DNA of 64,000 bases from Pedobacter deserti (GCF_024436415.1 NZ_JAFMZQ010000001.1:744001-808000), one strand, 5' to 3'. Positions 25,525 to 35,859 are shown, counted from the first letter of the stretch. Made by a program: numbers and translations. The notes: a model not told the origin generated them from the sequence alone.

Positions 25525-26403
25525 ATGAAAGCATATATTTTTCCCGGGCAGGGCGCCCAATTTTCAGGCATGGGCAAAGCGCTGTATGAGCAGCCTCAAG
25601 CGAGAGAGATGTTCGAGAGGGCAAATGACATTAGCGGCTTCCGGATTAGCGATATAATGTTCTCGGGAACAGATGAAGAATTGAAGCAGACCAAGGTCAC
25701 CCAGCCGGCAATCTTTCTTCACTCTGTGATCCTCGCCAGGACTTTGGGCGAGCGTTTTAAGCCAGATATGGTGGCGGGTCACTCTCTGGGCGAATTCTCG
25801 GCATTGGTTGCTGCGTCGGCATTGTCTTTTGAGGACGGGCTTAGACTGGTCATTACCAGGGCCAACGCCATGCAGAAAGCTTGTGAACTGGAGCCATCCA
25901 CAATGGCAGCCATCCTTGGGCTTGCAAATGATGTTGTTGAGCAGGTTTGTGATGAAATAGATGAAGTAGTCGTAGCGGCAAATTACAACTGTCCCGGGCA
26001 AATCGTTATTTCGGGTAGCATAGCCGGTGTAGACCTCGCATGTCAGAAACTGACCGAAGCCGGTGCAAAGCGTGCATTGAAACTGAACGTAGGAGGCGCC
26101 TTCCATTCTCCGCTGATGGAGCCTGCCAGACGCGAGCTACAGCAGGCCATAGAGCTAGTGCCAATTTTAAAGCCAGTTTGCCCCATTTATCAGAATGTTG
26201 ACCCGGTAGCCAATACCGACCCTCAAAGAATTAAAGAAAACCTGATTACGCAACTTACAGGTGCCGTAAAGTGGACTCAGACAATTGAGCAGATGATTGC
26301 AGATGGTGCGAACGAATTTATTGAAGTTGGCCCTGGAAATGTGCTGCAAGGTCTGGTTAAAAAGGTGAGCAAAGAGGTGCAAACAGCTTCGGCAACAGCC
26401 TAA
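25525..26403 (+). CDS. fabD: Malonyl-CoA:ACP transacylase
   Basis: 292 residues. FPGQGAQFSGMG at the N-terminus, nucleophile Ser87 in GHSLGEFSAL, RANAMQKA with the substrate Arg, and GGAFHSPLM with the catalytic His are the standard motifs. It loads malonyl groups onto acyl carrier protein for fatty acid synthesis in the cytoplasm. It follows folE by 15 bases and precedes the large histidine kinase by 33; no other fab gene is in the window. Confidence 0.94.
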   Translation: MKAYIFPGQGAQFSGMGKALYEQPQAREMFERANDISGFRISDIMFSGTDEELKQTKVTQPAIFLHSVILARTLGERFKPDMVAGHSLGEFSALVAASALSFEDGLRLVITRANAMQKACELEPSTMAAILGLANDVVEQVCDEIDEVVVAANYNCPGQIVISGSIAGVDLACQKLTEAGAKRALKLNVGGAFHSPLMEPARRELQQAIELVPILKPVCPIYQNVDPVANTDPQRIKENLITQLTGAVKWTQTIEQMIADGANEFIEVGPGNVLQGLVKKVSKEVQTASATA

Positions 26404-26436
26404 TTGTTCGACAGATCCTGATTCAATGACATAGCG

Positions 26437-29400
26437 ATGAGTATAGCAGGTAACATCAGATTTCTATTATTGATACTGGGTGCCTGCTGTATTGTTACAG
26501 CTATTTCGCTTAAGCACTCTATCTCCAAGGAAGAACTATTGAAATATGAGGCATCCAAGCTTCAAAACAGCCTGAAGGAGAAAGAGGAGATCATCCACAA
26601 CTTTTTGTTGAGCGCCAGACAGGTCGAAAGCGCCAAACGTTATCATTTGAACGAAGCATATGCGCTCAATTTTATTAACAACTATCGTGATCAGGGCATT
26701 AATATCCTTACATATAAAGACGGGCGGTTAAGGTTCTGGAGCTCATTTAAGGCGATTCCTCCAAACCCTGAATTCATTCGCGAAGGCTCATCCTTTGTGC
26801 AGTTGTCTAACGGCTGGTACGAGTTGATCAAAAAAACCTCCGGGGCTTATGACATCATTTTCCTGATCGAGATCAGGACAAATTACCCGGTTCAGAACGA
26901 ATATCTGAGTAACCAGATATCCCCCCTGCTATCTGAAACTAATGCTCTTGAACTGGCCGTGTTCACCGACAAGCAGGTTTACGGGATTCACAATCTGGAG
27001 GGTAAACTCTTTTTCGAAGTAAAGCTCAAGCCGAATTATTCCAAAAGCATCTATTCAACCATTGAACTGTGGCTGTGGATCATTGGCATATTTAGCTTCT
27101 GCCTGTTTGTCAATTCGTTTTGCGGTTGGCTGGTAAAAAAAGGTTATCCGGTTGGCGGAACGTTGCTGTTAATGTGTTTTTTCATGGCCGTTCGGATCAG
27201 CGACCTGGAATATGGCTGGTTTAATCGGCAGTTTGATCTGCTGATCTTTAGCCCAAACGTGTATGCGGAAAGCTTTTTTATGCCCTCACTGGGTGATTTC
27301 CTGTTAAACGTGATTGCCATAACCTGGATTGTTCTGTTTATGTACACGCATGCAGAAAAATACCGAACGCCAGGCTGGCTTCAAAACAACCGGAGTGTTG
27401 GCCTTATTATACACGGTCTTTTTCTTATCGCTTTTGCTGCACTCGCGTATTTGTTTGATCAGGTGTTTTTCGGACTTATCATCAACTCCAAGATCAACTT
27501 CGACATTACAAATATCATCAATCTGGGCTGGATCACCTGGGTCAGTATCGTTATTTTGTGCCTCGTGTGGTTCAATACCTACTTGGTTGCGCAAATCTTT
27601 ATGCAGCAGACCTTGCAACTCAAGGTATCTAACAGAGACCGGCTTGTACTGTTCCTGACCTTATTCCTTGTTTATCTGCTCTATCGGATGCTCAGCGAAT
27701 TCAGTGTCTTTTTTATTGCCTATGCCCTATTTATATTCATCATGGGCTGGAACTTCTATCAGCGCGGAGCGAAATTCTCAATAGGGATCTTTGCAGCGCT
27801 GTTTTTTTGTCTTGCGTTTATCTCCTCTGTAAAATATCTGAAGTTTACCGAAGAAAAGGAACGGACTGGCCGGATCACAATTGCGCAAAGACTGGAAGAT
27901 GCAGAAGACTTCAAAACAATAAGCGCAATCAGTAGTCTTGAAAAGGCCGTACTCGGCAATAACTTTGTGCTGCATTACTTCAAGCAGCCTGCCCTCAGCA
28001 GCGGTGCTGAACTTAGGAAGCACATCAATCGCCAATACCTCGAAACGTACCTGCCAAAGTTTGAATTCGATATTTATGCCTACAATCATGCCGGACTGCC
28101 GATGACCGGCGATCGGGTCATGAAACTTGGTTATTTTAAGAATATGGTGCAGTCCGGCTCAGTCAAGCTGCAGGAATCCGATTTCTTTTATAAAATAAAT
28201 AACGCTTTCGGGTACCAGCATTATTTTGGCATCGTTCCTGTCATAGAAGACGAAAGGTTCCTCGGCACCCTTGTTGTCGAGCTCAAAACGCAGCCCTATA
28301 ATTTCAGGGGTCAGGTTCCGGAGATCCTGCTGGACCGCAGTTCGGGCAGCGATGATGATTATGCAAATTACTCTATAGCATTCTACAAAGACGGTAAGCT
28401 GGAAAGCCAGTCGGGCAAATACACTTACAAACTTACAAATTACAATCTGATCGATAATCAGCCAGGAATTGAGTTCACCGCAGACAGCGCAAATTATTCG
28501 CACCTGATCTATTCACCCGGTGCCTCCAAGGTAGTCATGATCAGTCGCGAGAACGTTTCTTATATCACCCGTCTTGCTACACTATCATTCTTTCTGTTGG
28601 TGTTCATTCTTTTTTCGATCACCTTATACATCCTGATTTGGCTCCTAAAGAATATCGATGAAAGCTGGACGGGCTGGTTCAACATCAACCGATCCTTAAT
28701 GATCAATGCAAACAAGATCTTATATAAAACCCGGATACAGTTTTCGATTATACTTTCCGTAGTGGCTACCTTACTCATTGTCGGCTGGACAACCTACTTC
28801 TATATGCGTAAAGTTTACCGCATACAACAAGAAGACGTTATCAAAGAAAAGGTGCGCAAAGTACAGGAGTCATATGAGCGGCAGATTGTGAGTACGGGCA
28901 TACCATACCCGAGCGACAAAGCGGTTAATGACTTTAATCAGTTTGCCGATATCAACGCCTCCTATCTGAATCTTTTTGATACCGATGGACAATTGATCTT
29001 CACATCCCTGCCGCGGATGTTTGACCTCGGTATTATCAACCGCCGCATGGGTTCGCGGGCCTTCATACATTTAAGTCAGTTACAAAGGTCGGAATACATC
29101 AACCCCGCTGAGAAGGTCGGCATGTTTACCTATGCCTCCGGTTACGCACCGATCCGCGATGGCCAAAACCGGACAGTCGCCTACATCAACGTACCCTACT
29201 ATGCAAACGAGGCCGACTATCAGAACAAAATCGGCGTGTTCATCAACCTGCTCATCAATATTTATGCGCTTGTGTTTGTCGGCATTGGTATACTCGCCGT
29301 CTTTCTTGCGAACCAGATCACGGCTCCGCTTACCTTTATTCAGGAAAGCATCAAGCAAACCAAGCTCGGACAACGAAACCAGCCCATTGTATGGCATCGG

Positions 29401-30156
29401 CACGACGAAATCGGCTCGCTCATTAAAGAATACAACAAAATGATCGCCGCACTTGAGGAAAGCGCGGCTAAGCTTGCGCGATCCGAGCGTGAGAGCGCCT
29501 GGCGGGAAATGGCGAAACAGGTTGCACACGAGATAAAAAACCCGCTAACGCCTTTAAAACTGGGCGTCCAACTTCTGGAAAAGTCTTGGCGGGAAAACGA
29601 TCCCAACTTCGAACAGAAGTTCGAGCGCTTCAACAAATCCTTTATTGAGCAAATCGACAGTTTATCTACTATTGCGTCCGAGTTTTCGAATTTCGCTAAA
29701 ATGCCCGACACCAAACTGGAACGGCTTTCGCTGCTGCCTGTGATCGGTCAGGCCAGAGATGTATTTACAAACACCTCCAACGTTGAAATACTGATCCGCA
29801 ACCATGCAGGCAGGGACGTTGTGGTCATGGGCGATAAGGGCCAGCTGCTTCGAAGTTTCAACAACCTCTTTAAGAATGCAATTGAGGCTGCAAGACCAAA
29901 TGAGGCATGTCGCATTCAAGTTCTGGTAAAAAGCGATCAGCAGAACGTCTATATCGAGGTCGACGATAATGGCAAGGGTATAGATACCGGGCTTCAGGAT
30001 AAGATATTCGTGCCCAACTTCACCACCAAGTCGTCTGGTACCGGATTGGGGCTCGCCTTTGTAAAACAAGCTATTGAAAACGCCGGAGGAAGTATAGCCT
30101 TTAAATCTTTTGATGGTGTCGGAACGACCTTTTACCTCACTTTCCCGCTATCGTAG
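26437..30156 (+). CDS. Large multi-membrane-span sensor histidine kinase (NtrY-like)
   Basis: 1239 residues. Membrane segments: about residue 8-25; a block of seven to eight between about 210 and 460; single spans near 705-735, 768-788 and 930-955. The regions between form at least three large extracytoplasmic domains (26-205, 465-700 and 790-930). A HAMP-like stretch (about 955-1010) precedes the kinase: WREMAKQVAHEIKNPL with phospho-acceptor His1031, N box NNLFKNAIEA near 1144, and G boxes DDNGKGI and GTGLGLAFVKQ (about 1178-1205). No response regulator adjoins it, so it is an orphan here. Signal unknown. Confidence 0.88.
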   Translation: MSIAGNIRFLLLILGACCIVTAISLKHSISKEELLKYEASKLQNSLKEKEEIIHNFLLSARQVESAKRYHLNEAYALNFINNYRDQGINILTYKDGRLRFWSSFKAIPPNPEFIREGSSFVQLSNGWYELIKKTSGAYDIIFLIEIRTNYPVQNEYLSNQISPLLSETNALELAVFTDKQVYGIHNLEGKLFFEVKLKPNYSKSIYSTIELWLWIIGIFSFCLFVNSFCGWLVKKGYPVGGTLLLMCFFMAVRISDLEYGWFNRQFDLLIFSPNVYAESFFMPSLGDFLLNVIAITWIVLFMYTHAEKYRTPGWLQNNRSVGLIIHGLFLIAFAALAYLFDQVFFGLIINSKINFDITNIINLGWITWVSIVILCLVWFNTYLVAQIFMQQTLQLKVSNRDRLVLFLTLFLVYLLYRMLSEFSVFFIAYALFIFIMGWNFYQRGAKFSIGIFAALFFCLAFISSVKYLKFTEEKERTGRITIAQRLEDAEDFKTISAISSLEKAVLGNNFVLHYFKQPALSSGAELRKHINRQYLETYLPKFEFDIYAYNHAGLPMTGDRVMKLGYFKNMVQSGSVKLQESDFFYKINNAFGYQHYFGIVPVIEDERFLGTLVVELKTQPYNFRGQVPEILLDRSSGSDDDYANYSIAFYKDGKLESQSGKYTYKLTNYNLIDNQPGIEFTADSANYSHLIYSPGASKVVMISRENVSYITRLATLSFFLLVFILFSITLYILIWLLKNIDESWTGWFNINRSLMINANKILYKTRIQFSIILSVVATLLIVGWTTYFYMRKVYRIQQEDVIKEKVRKVQESYERQIVSTGIPYPSDKAVNDFNQFADINASYLNLFDTDGQLIFTSLPRMFDLGIINRRMGSRAFIHLSQLQRSEYINPAEKVGMFTYASGYAPIRDGQNRTVAYINVPYYANEADYQNKIGVFINLLINIYALVFVGIGILAVFLANQITAPLTFIQESIKQTKLGQRNQPIVWHRHDEIGSLIKEYNKMIAALEESAAKLARSERESAWREMAKQVAHEIKNPLTPLKLGVQLLEKSWRENDPNFEQKFERFNKSFIEQIDSLSTIASEFSNFAKMPDTKLERLSLLPVIGQARDVFTNTSNVEILIRNHAGRDVVVMGDKGQLLRSFNNLFKNAIEAARPNEACRIQVLVKSDQQNVYIEVDDNGKGIDTGLQDKIFVPNFTTKSSGTGLGLAFVKQAIENAGGSIAFKSFDGVGTTFYLTFPLS

Positions 30157-31056
30157 TTCAATTTCCGACCGGCCCATGGTATAACCGTCTGAATAGATGA
30201 TCACCGTATAGGTGCCTTTCATAAAGGGGTTCGGATTAACCCAATCCATGGTGTAACTTGTATTGTCGTCGTTGTAAGATATGGAGGTCGACGTGCTGTA
30301 TTGCATATCTTCTCCTTCCGCTTCAAACATGTTGTTCTCATTCGCGATAAGGTTGCCCGCCGGGTCAAACACCCGCAAGTAAATCTTGTGATAGTTTTTT
30401 TCTGCAAGGGCATTTGGAACTATGGAAAACCTCACGCTCAGCTTTTTCGCCGTGCTGGCCCGGGTCACTTCAATGTTCCGTCCGTTGCTCTTTACGCGAT
30501 AAGCCGTAACCGATACGTTTGACGCCTTGAGCGCCGAACTTGCACGCACCTTTGCATTCAGTTCAGTGTTTTTTTCGGCAAGCGACTTTGCCTGCTGCTC
30601 TGCCAGGCTAGCCGTCTCTTTAAGTACGTCCATCTCATTTTTCAGTGAGGCGTTTTCCCGTTCCAAAAGAATGATGCGTTCGTTGTGCTGGCGCACAAAG
30701 TCTCGGAGATTCCTAACCTCTCCCTGCACCGTCTCCAGTTCGGCCTTAGTTAACTCCGCCTTCTGAAGAGCGGCCTTCAGTTCCGCGATCTTTTCTCTGG
30801 CCTGCGATTGTTCGTTAACCAGCTTGTCACTAAGCTGAACATTAAGTTCGTTAAGCTTGTCCAGTTCCACTTCAATCTTTTCCACCTCAAGCTGCAGACG
30901 GTCTTTTTCGGTGTTTATGCTCACATACCGCTCATTCTCCTGCTTGCCCTCAAAGAAGAGGTAAGCGTTTGTGCCGAGCAGGGCGATAATGACGACTACC
31001 AGAAAATAGATTTTATTACGGTCACCTTTATTTATAGTATCGTTCTGGTTCAACAT
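30148..31056 (-). CDS. Membrane-anchored coiled-coil protein, unknown function
   Basis: 302 residues from ATG 31056. One hydrophobic segment (about 15-34) anchors it, followed by about 125 residues of heptad-rich coiled coil (e.g. LQLEVEKIEVELDKLNELN, LERENASLKNEMDVLKETA) and a beta-rich C-terminal domain (NVSVTAYRVKSNGRNIEVT, KIYLRVFDPAGNLIANE, YTVIIYSDGYTMGRSEIEL). The charge around the anchor suggests that the long part faces the periplasm. Coiled-coil sequence invites false hits to SMC proteins; no function should be given. It overlaps the converging histidine kinase gene by 9 bases. Confidence 0.75.
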   Translation of the reverse strand: MLNQNDTINKGDRNKIYFLVVVIIALLGTNAYLFFEGKQENERYVSINTEKDRLQLEVEKIEVELDKLNELNVQLSDKLVNEQSQAREKIAELKAALQKAELTKAELETVQGEVRNLRDFVRQHNERIILLERENASLKNEMDVLKETASLAEQQAKSLAEKNTELNAKVRASSALKASNVSVTAYRVKSNGRNIEVTRASTAKKLSVRFSIVPNALAEKNYHKIYLRVFDPAGNLIANENNMFEAEGEDMQYSTSTSISYNDDNTSYTMDWVNPNPFMKGTYTVIIYSDGYTMGRSEIELR

Positions 31057-31240
31057 CAATCAATAATTAATACAATATCCACTAGCAATGGCTGTGCGCC
31101 GAATCAACTAAAGTAAAAAAAACGCACAATTTTGTATAAGTCTTTCGAAAAAATCGTTTACTTGCTAAGAGTTACGGATACACACAGTCCACAAAACACA
31201 ACAAATGAAACTATATTCACAAGCAGAGAACCAATACAGC

Positions 31241-32791
31241 ATGCTAAAACATATTATTTACGGGCTTGCGCTACTTTTCTCAGTCCAAATCTCTCTATTC
31301 GCGCAAACCACATCAAAAACTGCTCCAAAGCGCGAGTTCAGAGGTGTGTGGGTGGCCACGGTAGCTAATATCGACTGGCCCTCGAGGCCGGGGCTGAGCG
31401 TCGACAAACAAAAGCAGGAGCTCATAGGTATCCTGGAGCAGCATCATGCGAATGGCATGAACGCAATTGTGCTGCAGGTGCGGCCTGCGGCCGATGCATT
31501 CTACGCAAAATCCAGGGAGCCCTGGAGCCAGTGGCTCATGGGGCGACAAGGCATCGCGCCAGCACCAGGTTACGACCCACTAGAGTTTGCCATCAAGGAA
31601 GCGCACTTTCGTGGAATGGAACTGCATGCCTGGTTCAATCCTTACCGGGCGTCGATGAGTCCCGGTGCAGCGCTGCACGAGAACCACATGGCCCGCAAAC
31701 GTCCTGAATGGTTCTTCACCTATGCCGGCAAAAAACAGTTCGATCCCGGCATACCCCAGGTAAGGGAATATATCGTACAGGTGATCCTCGACGTGGTTAA
31801 AGGCTACGATGTAGACGGCATCCATTTCGATGACTATTTCTATCCTTATCCCGTCTCGGGGCAGCGGATCGACGATAGCAAAACCTTTCAGCAGTATGGA
31901 GGTGAGTTTGCAGAGATTGGCGACTGGCGGAGAAACAACGTAGATATACTCATCAAGCAGCTGGGCGACAGTATACACCATTATAAAAAGCACGTCAAGT
32001 TCGGCATCAGTCCATTCGGCATCTGGCGCAACAGGAGCGAAGATCCTGAAGGATCGGCCACCAACGGACTGTCCAACTACGGCGCCCTGTTTGCCGATTC
32101 CAGAAAATGGGTGCGCGAAGGCTGGGTCGACTATATCAATCCGCAGATTTACTTCAGCTTTACCCGCAGTGCAGCGCCTTTTGGTACGCTGGTCGACTGG
32201 TGGAGCAACAATACCTACGGCAGACATCTCTATATCGGTCAGGCAGCCTACCTTGTAAACCAAAAGATGGAAGCTGCATGGCGGCAGCCAAACCAGATAC
32301 CCAACCAGATCCGCTATCTGAGAAACAACAACCGCGTGCAGGGCAGTGTATTCTTCAGTTCTAAGTCGCTGGCAACCGTTGCTCGGGGCACGGCCGATTC
32401 TTTGAGGCAGAATTTGTACCAGTACCCGGCATTGCCGCCTCAAATGCCATGGCTCGACGATGTTGTACCCAATCAGCCGCAGGAGCTTATTGCCGATGCC
32501 ATGAACGACGGGGTACACCTCAAATGGAAGCATCCGCTTAAGGCAGAAGACGGGGAGACAGCTTCAGGATATGTTATTTACCGCTTCGAAGAGGGCGACA
32601 AAATCGACATTCTTGAAGCTAAGCACATCCTAAAGATAAGCTTTAACGACTTCACCTCGTTTATCGATACCGAGATAGAACCCGGCAAGAGGTACAACTA
32701 CCTGGTTACAGCGCTCGACAGGCTAAAGAACGAGAGCGAACCGAGCGGACCGGTCGGTGTTCAGGCCAAAGGCGTAACATCTGCCAACTAA
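31241..32791 (+). CDS. Secreted GHL10-family glycosyl hydrolase (YngK/DigH-like)
   Basis: 516 residues from ATG 31241, which begins a signal peptide (MLKHIIYGLALLF...SLFAQ); an ATG at 31205 adds 12 polar residues. The core is a GHL10 (formerly DUF187) TIM barrel: KREFRGVWVATVANIDWPS, GMNAIVLQVRPAADAFY, GMELHAWFNPYRA, YDVDGIHFDDYFYP, KFGISPFGIWRN and WVDYINPQIYF. The last 100 residues (from about 415) look like a fibronectin-III-like domain. In E. coli a GHL10 enzyme (DigH) cleaves denuded peptidoglycan glycan strands; the same activity is plausible here given nagB and anmK nearby. Confidence 0.87.
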   Translation: MLKHIIYGLALLFSVQISLFAQTTSKTAPKREFRGVWVATVANIDWPSRPGLSVDKQKQELIGILEQHHANGMNAIVLQVRPAADAFYAKSREPWSQWLMGRQGIAPAPGYDPLEFAIKEAHFRGMELHAWFNPYRASMSPGAALHENHMARKRPEWFFTYAGKKQFDPGIPQVREYIVQVILDVVKGYDVDGIHFDDYFYPYPVSGQRIDDSKTFQQYGGEFAEIGDWRRNNVDILIKQLGDSIHHYKKHVKFGISPFGIWRNRSEDPEGSATNGLSNYGALFADSRKWVREGWVDYINPQIYFSFTRSAAPFGTLVDWWSNNTYGRHLYIGQAAYLVNQKMEAAWRQPNQIPNQIRYLRNNNRVQGSVFFSSKSLATVARGTADSLRQNLYQYPALPPQMPWLDDVVPNQPQELIADAMNDGVHLKWKHPLKAEDGETASGYVIYRFEEGDKIDILEAKHILKISFNDFTSFIDTEIEPGKRYNYLVTALDRLKNESEPSGPVGVQAKGVTSAN

Positions 32792-32797
32792 ATTAAA

Positions 32798-32828
32798 AAA
32801 GGCCGCCTCCTGAAAAGAAGCGGCCTTT
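32798..32828. terminator. Bidirectional intrinsic terminator between converging genes
   Basis: Nine-base perfect stem (32798-32806, AAAGGCCGC, with 32820-32828) and a 13-base loop, lying between the stops of the GHL10 and M16 peptidase genes; A/T-rich on both flanks, so it can serve both. Confidence 0.75.
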
Positions 32829-32856
32829 CATAAGTCTGCATAACGCTAAACGAAGC

Positions 32857-35739
32857 TTATTTCTGAGGCATCAATACCAGGCGGATAAAATTTTCTCCTG
32901 TCAGGTATTGCTGCGCCGCAGCCTTTGTACTTTCCGCACTTACAGCTTCGAGCGACTGCTTAAAGCCTTGCAGTTGGTCCATCGGTTCGCCGTTCTTCAC
33001 GCGATTCACCATGTAGTTGAGCCAGAAGTTATTATCGCGCACGCTGAGCTCCATCTGGCGTTGCTCCTCAGATTTGAATTTACTGATGTCTTCAGATGAA
33101 GCACCACTGGCGCGGATTTTAGCCACCTCATCCAGCGAAGCATCAATCAGCTTCTCCACATTTGCCGGTGCACAGCTAAACGAGATGCTAAAATAGTAGT
33201 GCGCATCGGGCTCTTTCGACAGGCTTAAGCCCACGCTAGGCGAATAAACACCACTTTCCTTCTCTCTCAGGCGCTCCAGTACCTTAATTTCCAGAGCAGC
33301 CTTCAGTGCCTGAAGCTGCGTATTGGTCGCCTTCGCATAGTCATAATCGCCATGCAGGTACAGACGTACTTCCGCTTTATCTTCCAGGCCTTTGTAAACG
33401 GTCTTGCTCACCTTGCCTTTAGGCGGACGGATGCCGTGGTCTTTAAAATCCTGCACAGCAGGAGTTGTTGGCAAACTGGCGATATACTTTTCAATAAGGG
33501 GCTTGATGGTGTTCATGTCAAAGGCGCCAACGATCACAAATGTTTGCTCACCCAGATCAGCGAAACGGGCCTTATAAAAAGCAAAAGCTTTGTCGAGCGA
33601 TATCTTCTCGAGGTCAGACAGCTCGGTTGGCATAGCCCTTTTATGGTACGAAGACAGCACCGCCTGCACTGTATCGCCAAACACACTTTCCGGATCACTG
33701 TTCTTGTTGCTCAGCGTAACCTTATAGTCGCTGATAGCCTTGTTAAATATTTCCGGGTCTTTCCTTGGCGTGGTAGCGTAAGCATAGATCATCTGAAAAG
33801 CAGTTTCGATGTCCTTCGGAGAACTGCTTCCGCTGAAACCCTGGTAAAGATCGCCCACATAAGCGCCTGCGCGACCGGTATTGCCGGCTAACAATTTGCC
33901 CAGCTGCGTTGGGTTGAAGGGCCCTACACCGCTTTGCGGGATCAGTCCCACCGCGCCGGCCGATTCCAGCTCAGCATCGCTGGCCAAAGATGTTCCGCCT
34001 TTACCGAAAGAATACAATAAGATCTGGTCGTTCTTAAAATCAGTACGTTTTAACAACACCTTAATGCCATTGCTCAACGTCAGCTCGGTCGCGTCAATTG
34101 CCGCGATCTTGCTTTCCCCAACGACCTTTCCGGCAGCGGGCATGTTCGCGATAAGCGGTTTGTCGACCGCATTGTCAACATAAGCCGTAACACCGGCGCC
34201 CGCATTCTTCACCGCAGCCAAAAGCTGGTTGGCCGTCGGCAATGTAGCCTTGTCCTTTTCCGGCGCCTGAACAATAACAAGCTGGTTATCGTCGGTAATC
34301 AACGTTGCAGCCAGCTTATTCACATCAGCCAGCGTGATCTGTTCCATCAGCTTTGCAGTTTGCGTGTACATGTACTCAATAGAAGGAATCGGCGCCTCTG
34401 TAAGAAAGTGATTCAGGTATTGCTGTACAAAAGCCGATGAAGAGGTCTTGTCTTTCTCCCTGAACTGTTTCTCCGAACTGGCCAGGATGTTCTTTCGGGC
34501 AACATCCAGCTCCGATTGCAGGAAGCCGAATTTGCTGGCGCGCACATTCTCTGCCAGGGCCGCTTTTACAGCCGTCTCAAGCGTAGCACCCGATGAAGAG
34601 GCTACACCAGTCTGCAGGGCCATAATGCCCGGTACCAAACCGCCCTGATATGGGCCATAGCTGGTTTGCACATCGATAAAAGGCGCATTGTCTTTCTGAA
34701 GGATCTCCTGCAAACGCGAACGCAGCATACTGTTGATCATCGAATACATCAGGCTTTTCTTATAATCGGCCAATGTCTTCATCGATCCGCCGCGCTGCTT
34801 GTAGATAACCTGGGCAACATTATACTGCTGTTCCGGATCTGTGATGATCTTAACCAGCGGCTCCTTGTTGTCGGGCAGGTCGTACTTTAGTCGCGGCCTC
34901 GGGTTTGCCGGATTGGTCAGCTCCGAGAAATTCGCCTTAATCAGCTGTCCCACCTCGTTGACATCAAAATCGCCGACAGCAATCACCGCCTGTAGGTTTG
35001 GCCTGTACCAGTCGCGGTAAAAGTTTCTGATTTTGTCATGTGTAAAGGTCTGCAGGATATCCAGTTTACCGATCGGAAGCCGGTTTGCATACCGCGAATC
35101 CTTTAGGAGCACCGGAAGCAACTGCTTGCTCATCCGTTCCTGCGCGTTTTTGCCCCTCGCGCGATCCTCTTCTATGATCACACCGCGCTCCTTATCGATC
35201 TCCTCGGCCTCCATAACGATTTTACCGGCCCAGTTGGCCAAAATCTTAAAGCCCGTTTTAAACAGCTCGGCACTGTCTGTCGGGATGGGCAACTGATAAA
35301 CCGTCTGGTCGAAACCAGTGTACGCGTTTAAGTCGGCCCCAAAGCGCACTCCTGCCTTCTGCAGGTAGTTAATCATCTCATTTTTAGGGAAATCTTTGGT
35401 GCCGTTAAAAGCCATGTGCTCCGTAAAGTGCGCCAGGCCCTGCTGGTCGTCTTCCTCCATCAGCGAACCAATACGGTTTGCCAGGTACAATTCGGCGCGC
35501 TTATTTGGTTCCGTGTTCTTCCTGATGTAATAAGTTAGCCCGTTCGGCAGCTTTCCGATCTTCACGTTCGGATCTACCGGAATCGGCGTTCCGGTTTGCT
35601 GTCCCGCAGCTGCGGATGCCTTTTTGGTTGTGGCGACAGCTTTCTTAGGCTGCGCCGGTTTTTTTTGCCCGAATACCGGAGCGCCAAGCATTACCAGCGC
35701 GGCAAAACCCAGGTACAGGACTTTAAATCTTCTTTTCAT
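32857..35739 (-). CDS. M16-family zinc metallopeptidase (insulinase/pitrilysin-like), exported
   Basis: 960 residues with a signal peptide (MKRRFKVLYLGFAALVMLGAPVFGQ) and a low-complexity Lys/Ala/Pro linker. The inverted zinc motif HFTEH is at about residue 103-107 (GLAHFTEHMAFNGT) with the downstream Glu in the region EEIDKERGVIIEE. The protein contains two M16 halves, the second (from about 530) lacking the metal motif, as in two-domain M16B enzymes of this phylum. It probably degrades peptides in the periplasm or is tethered to the outer membrane. It lies between the GHL10 hydrolase and nagB. Confidence 0.9.
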   Translation of the reverse strand: MKRRFKVLYLGFAALVMLGAPVFGQKKPAQPKKAVATTKKASAAAGQQTGTPIPVDPNVKIGKLPNGLTYYIRKNTEPNKRAELYLANRIGSLMEEDDQQGLAHFTEHMAFNGTKDFPKNEMINYLQKAGVRFGADLNAYTGFDQTVYQLPIPTDSAELFKTGFKILANWAGKIVMEAEEIDKERGVIIEEDRARGKNAQERMSKQLLPVLLKDSRYANRLPIGKLDILQTFTHDKIRNFYRDWYRPNLQAVIAVGDFDVNEVGQLIKANFSELTNPANPRPRLKYDLPDNKEPLVKIITDPEQQYNVAQVIYKQRGGSMKTLADYKKSLMYSMINSMLRSRLQEILQKDNAPFIDVQTSYGPYQGGLVPGIMALQTGVASSSGATLETAVKAALAENVRASKFGFLQSELDVARKNILASSEKQFREKDKTSSSAFVQQYLNHFLTEAPIPSIEYMYTQTAKLMEQITLADVNKLAATLITDDNQLVIVQAPEKDKATLPTANQLLAAVKNAGAGVTAYVDNAVDKPLIANMPAAGKVVGESKIAAIDATELTLSNGIKVLLKRTDFKNDQILLYSFGKGGTSLASDAELESAGAVGLIPQSGVGPFNPTQLGKLLAGNTGRAGAYVGDLYQGFSGSSSPKDIETAFQMIYAYATTPRKDPEIFNKAISDYKVTLSNKNSDPESVFGDTVQAVLSSYHKRAMPTELSDLEKISLDKAFAFYKARFADLGEQTFVIVGAFDMNTIKPLIEKYIASLPTTPAVQDFKDHGIRPPKGKVSKTVYKGLEDKAEVRLYLHGDYDYAKATNTQLQALKAALEIKVLERLREKESGVYSPSVGLSLSKEPDAHYYFSISFSCAPANVEKLIDASLDEVAKIRASGASSEDISKFKSEEQRQMELSVRDNNFWLNYMVNRVKNGEPMDQLQGFKQSLEAVSAESTKAAAQQYLTGENFIRLVLMPQK

Positions 35740-35859
35740 GTATGGTAATAAAAGTTAGTCAGGCGACTAAAATAGTCTTTTATTACCACAAGTGACAAAA
35801 GGCAGCCAGAGAATTACCAATCAAGGTGATATCCGCTTATTAGAGCACCTTTCCGGCGA

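Noticed and set aside
30148..31056. SMC / chromosome-segregation protein
   Set aside because: Similarity comes only from the coiled coil; no ATPase head, and a membrane anchor is present.
31580..32533. Long open frame on the minus strand (about 317 codons)
   Set aside because: It is entirely antisense to the GHL10 hydrolase gene, which has a signal peptide and family motifs; the antisense frame has no recognisable motif and is a codon-bias shadow.
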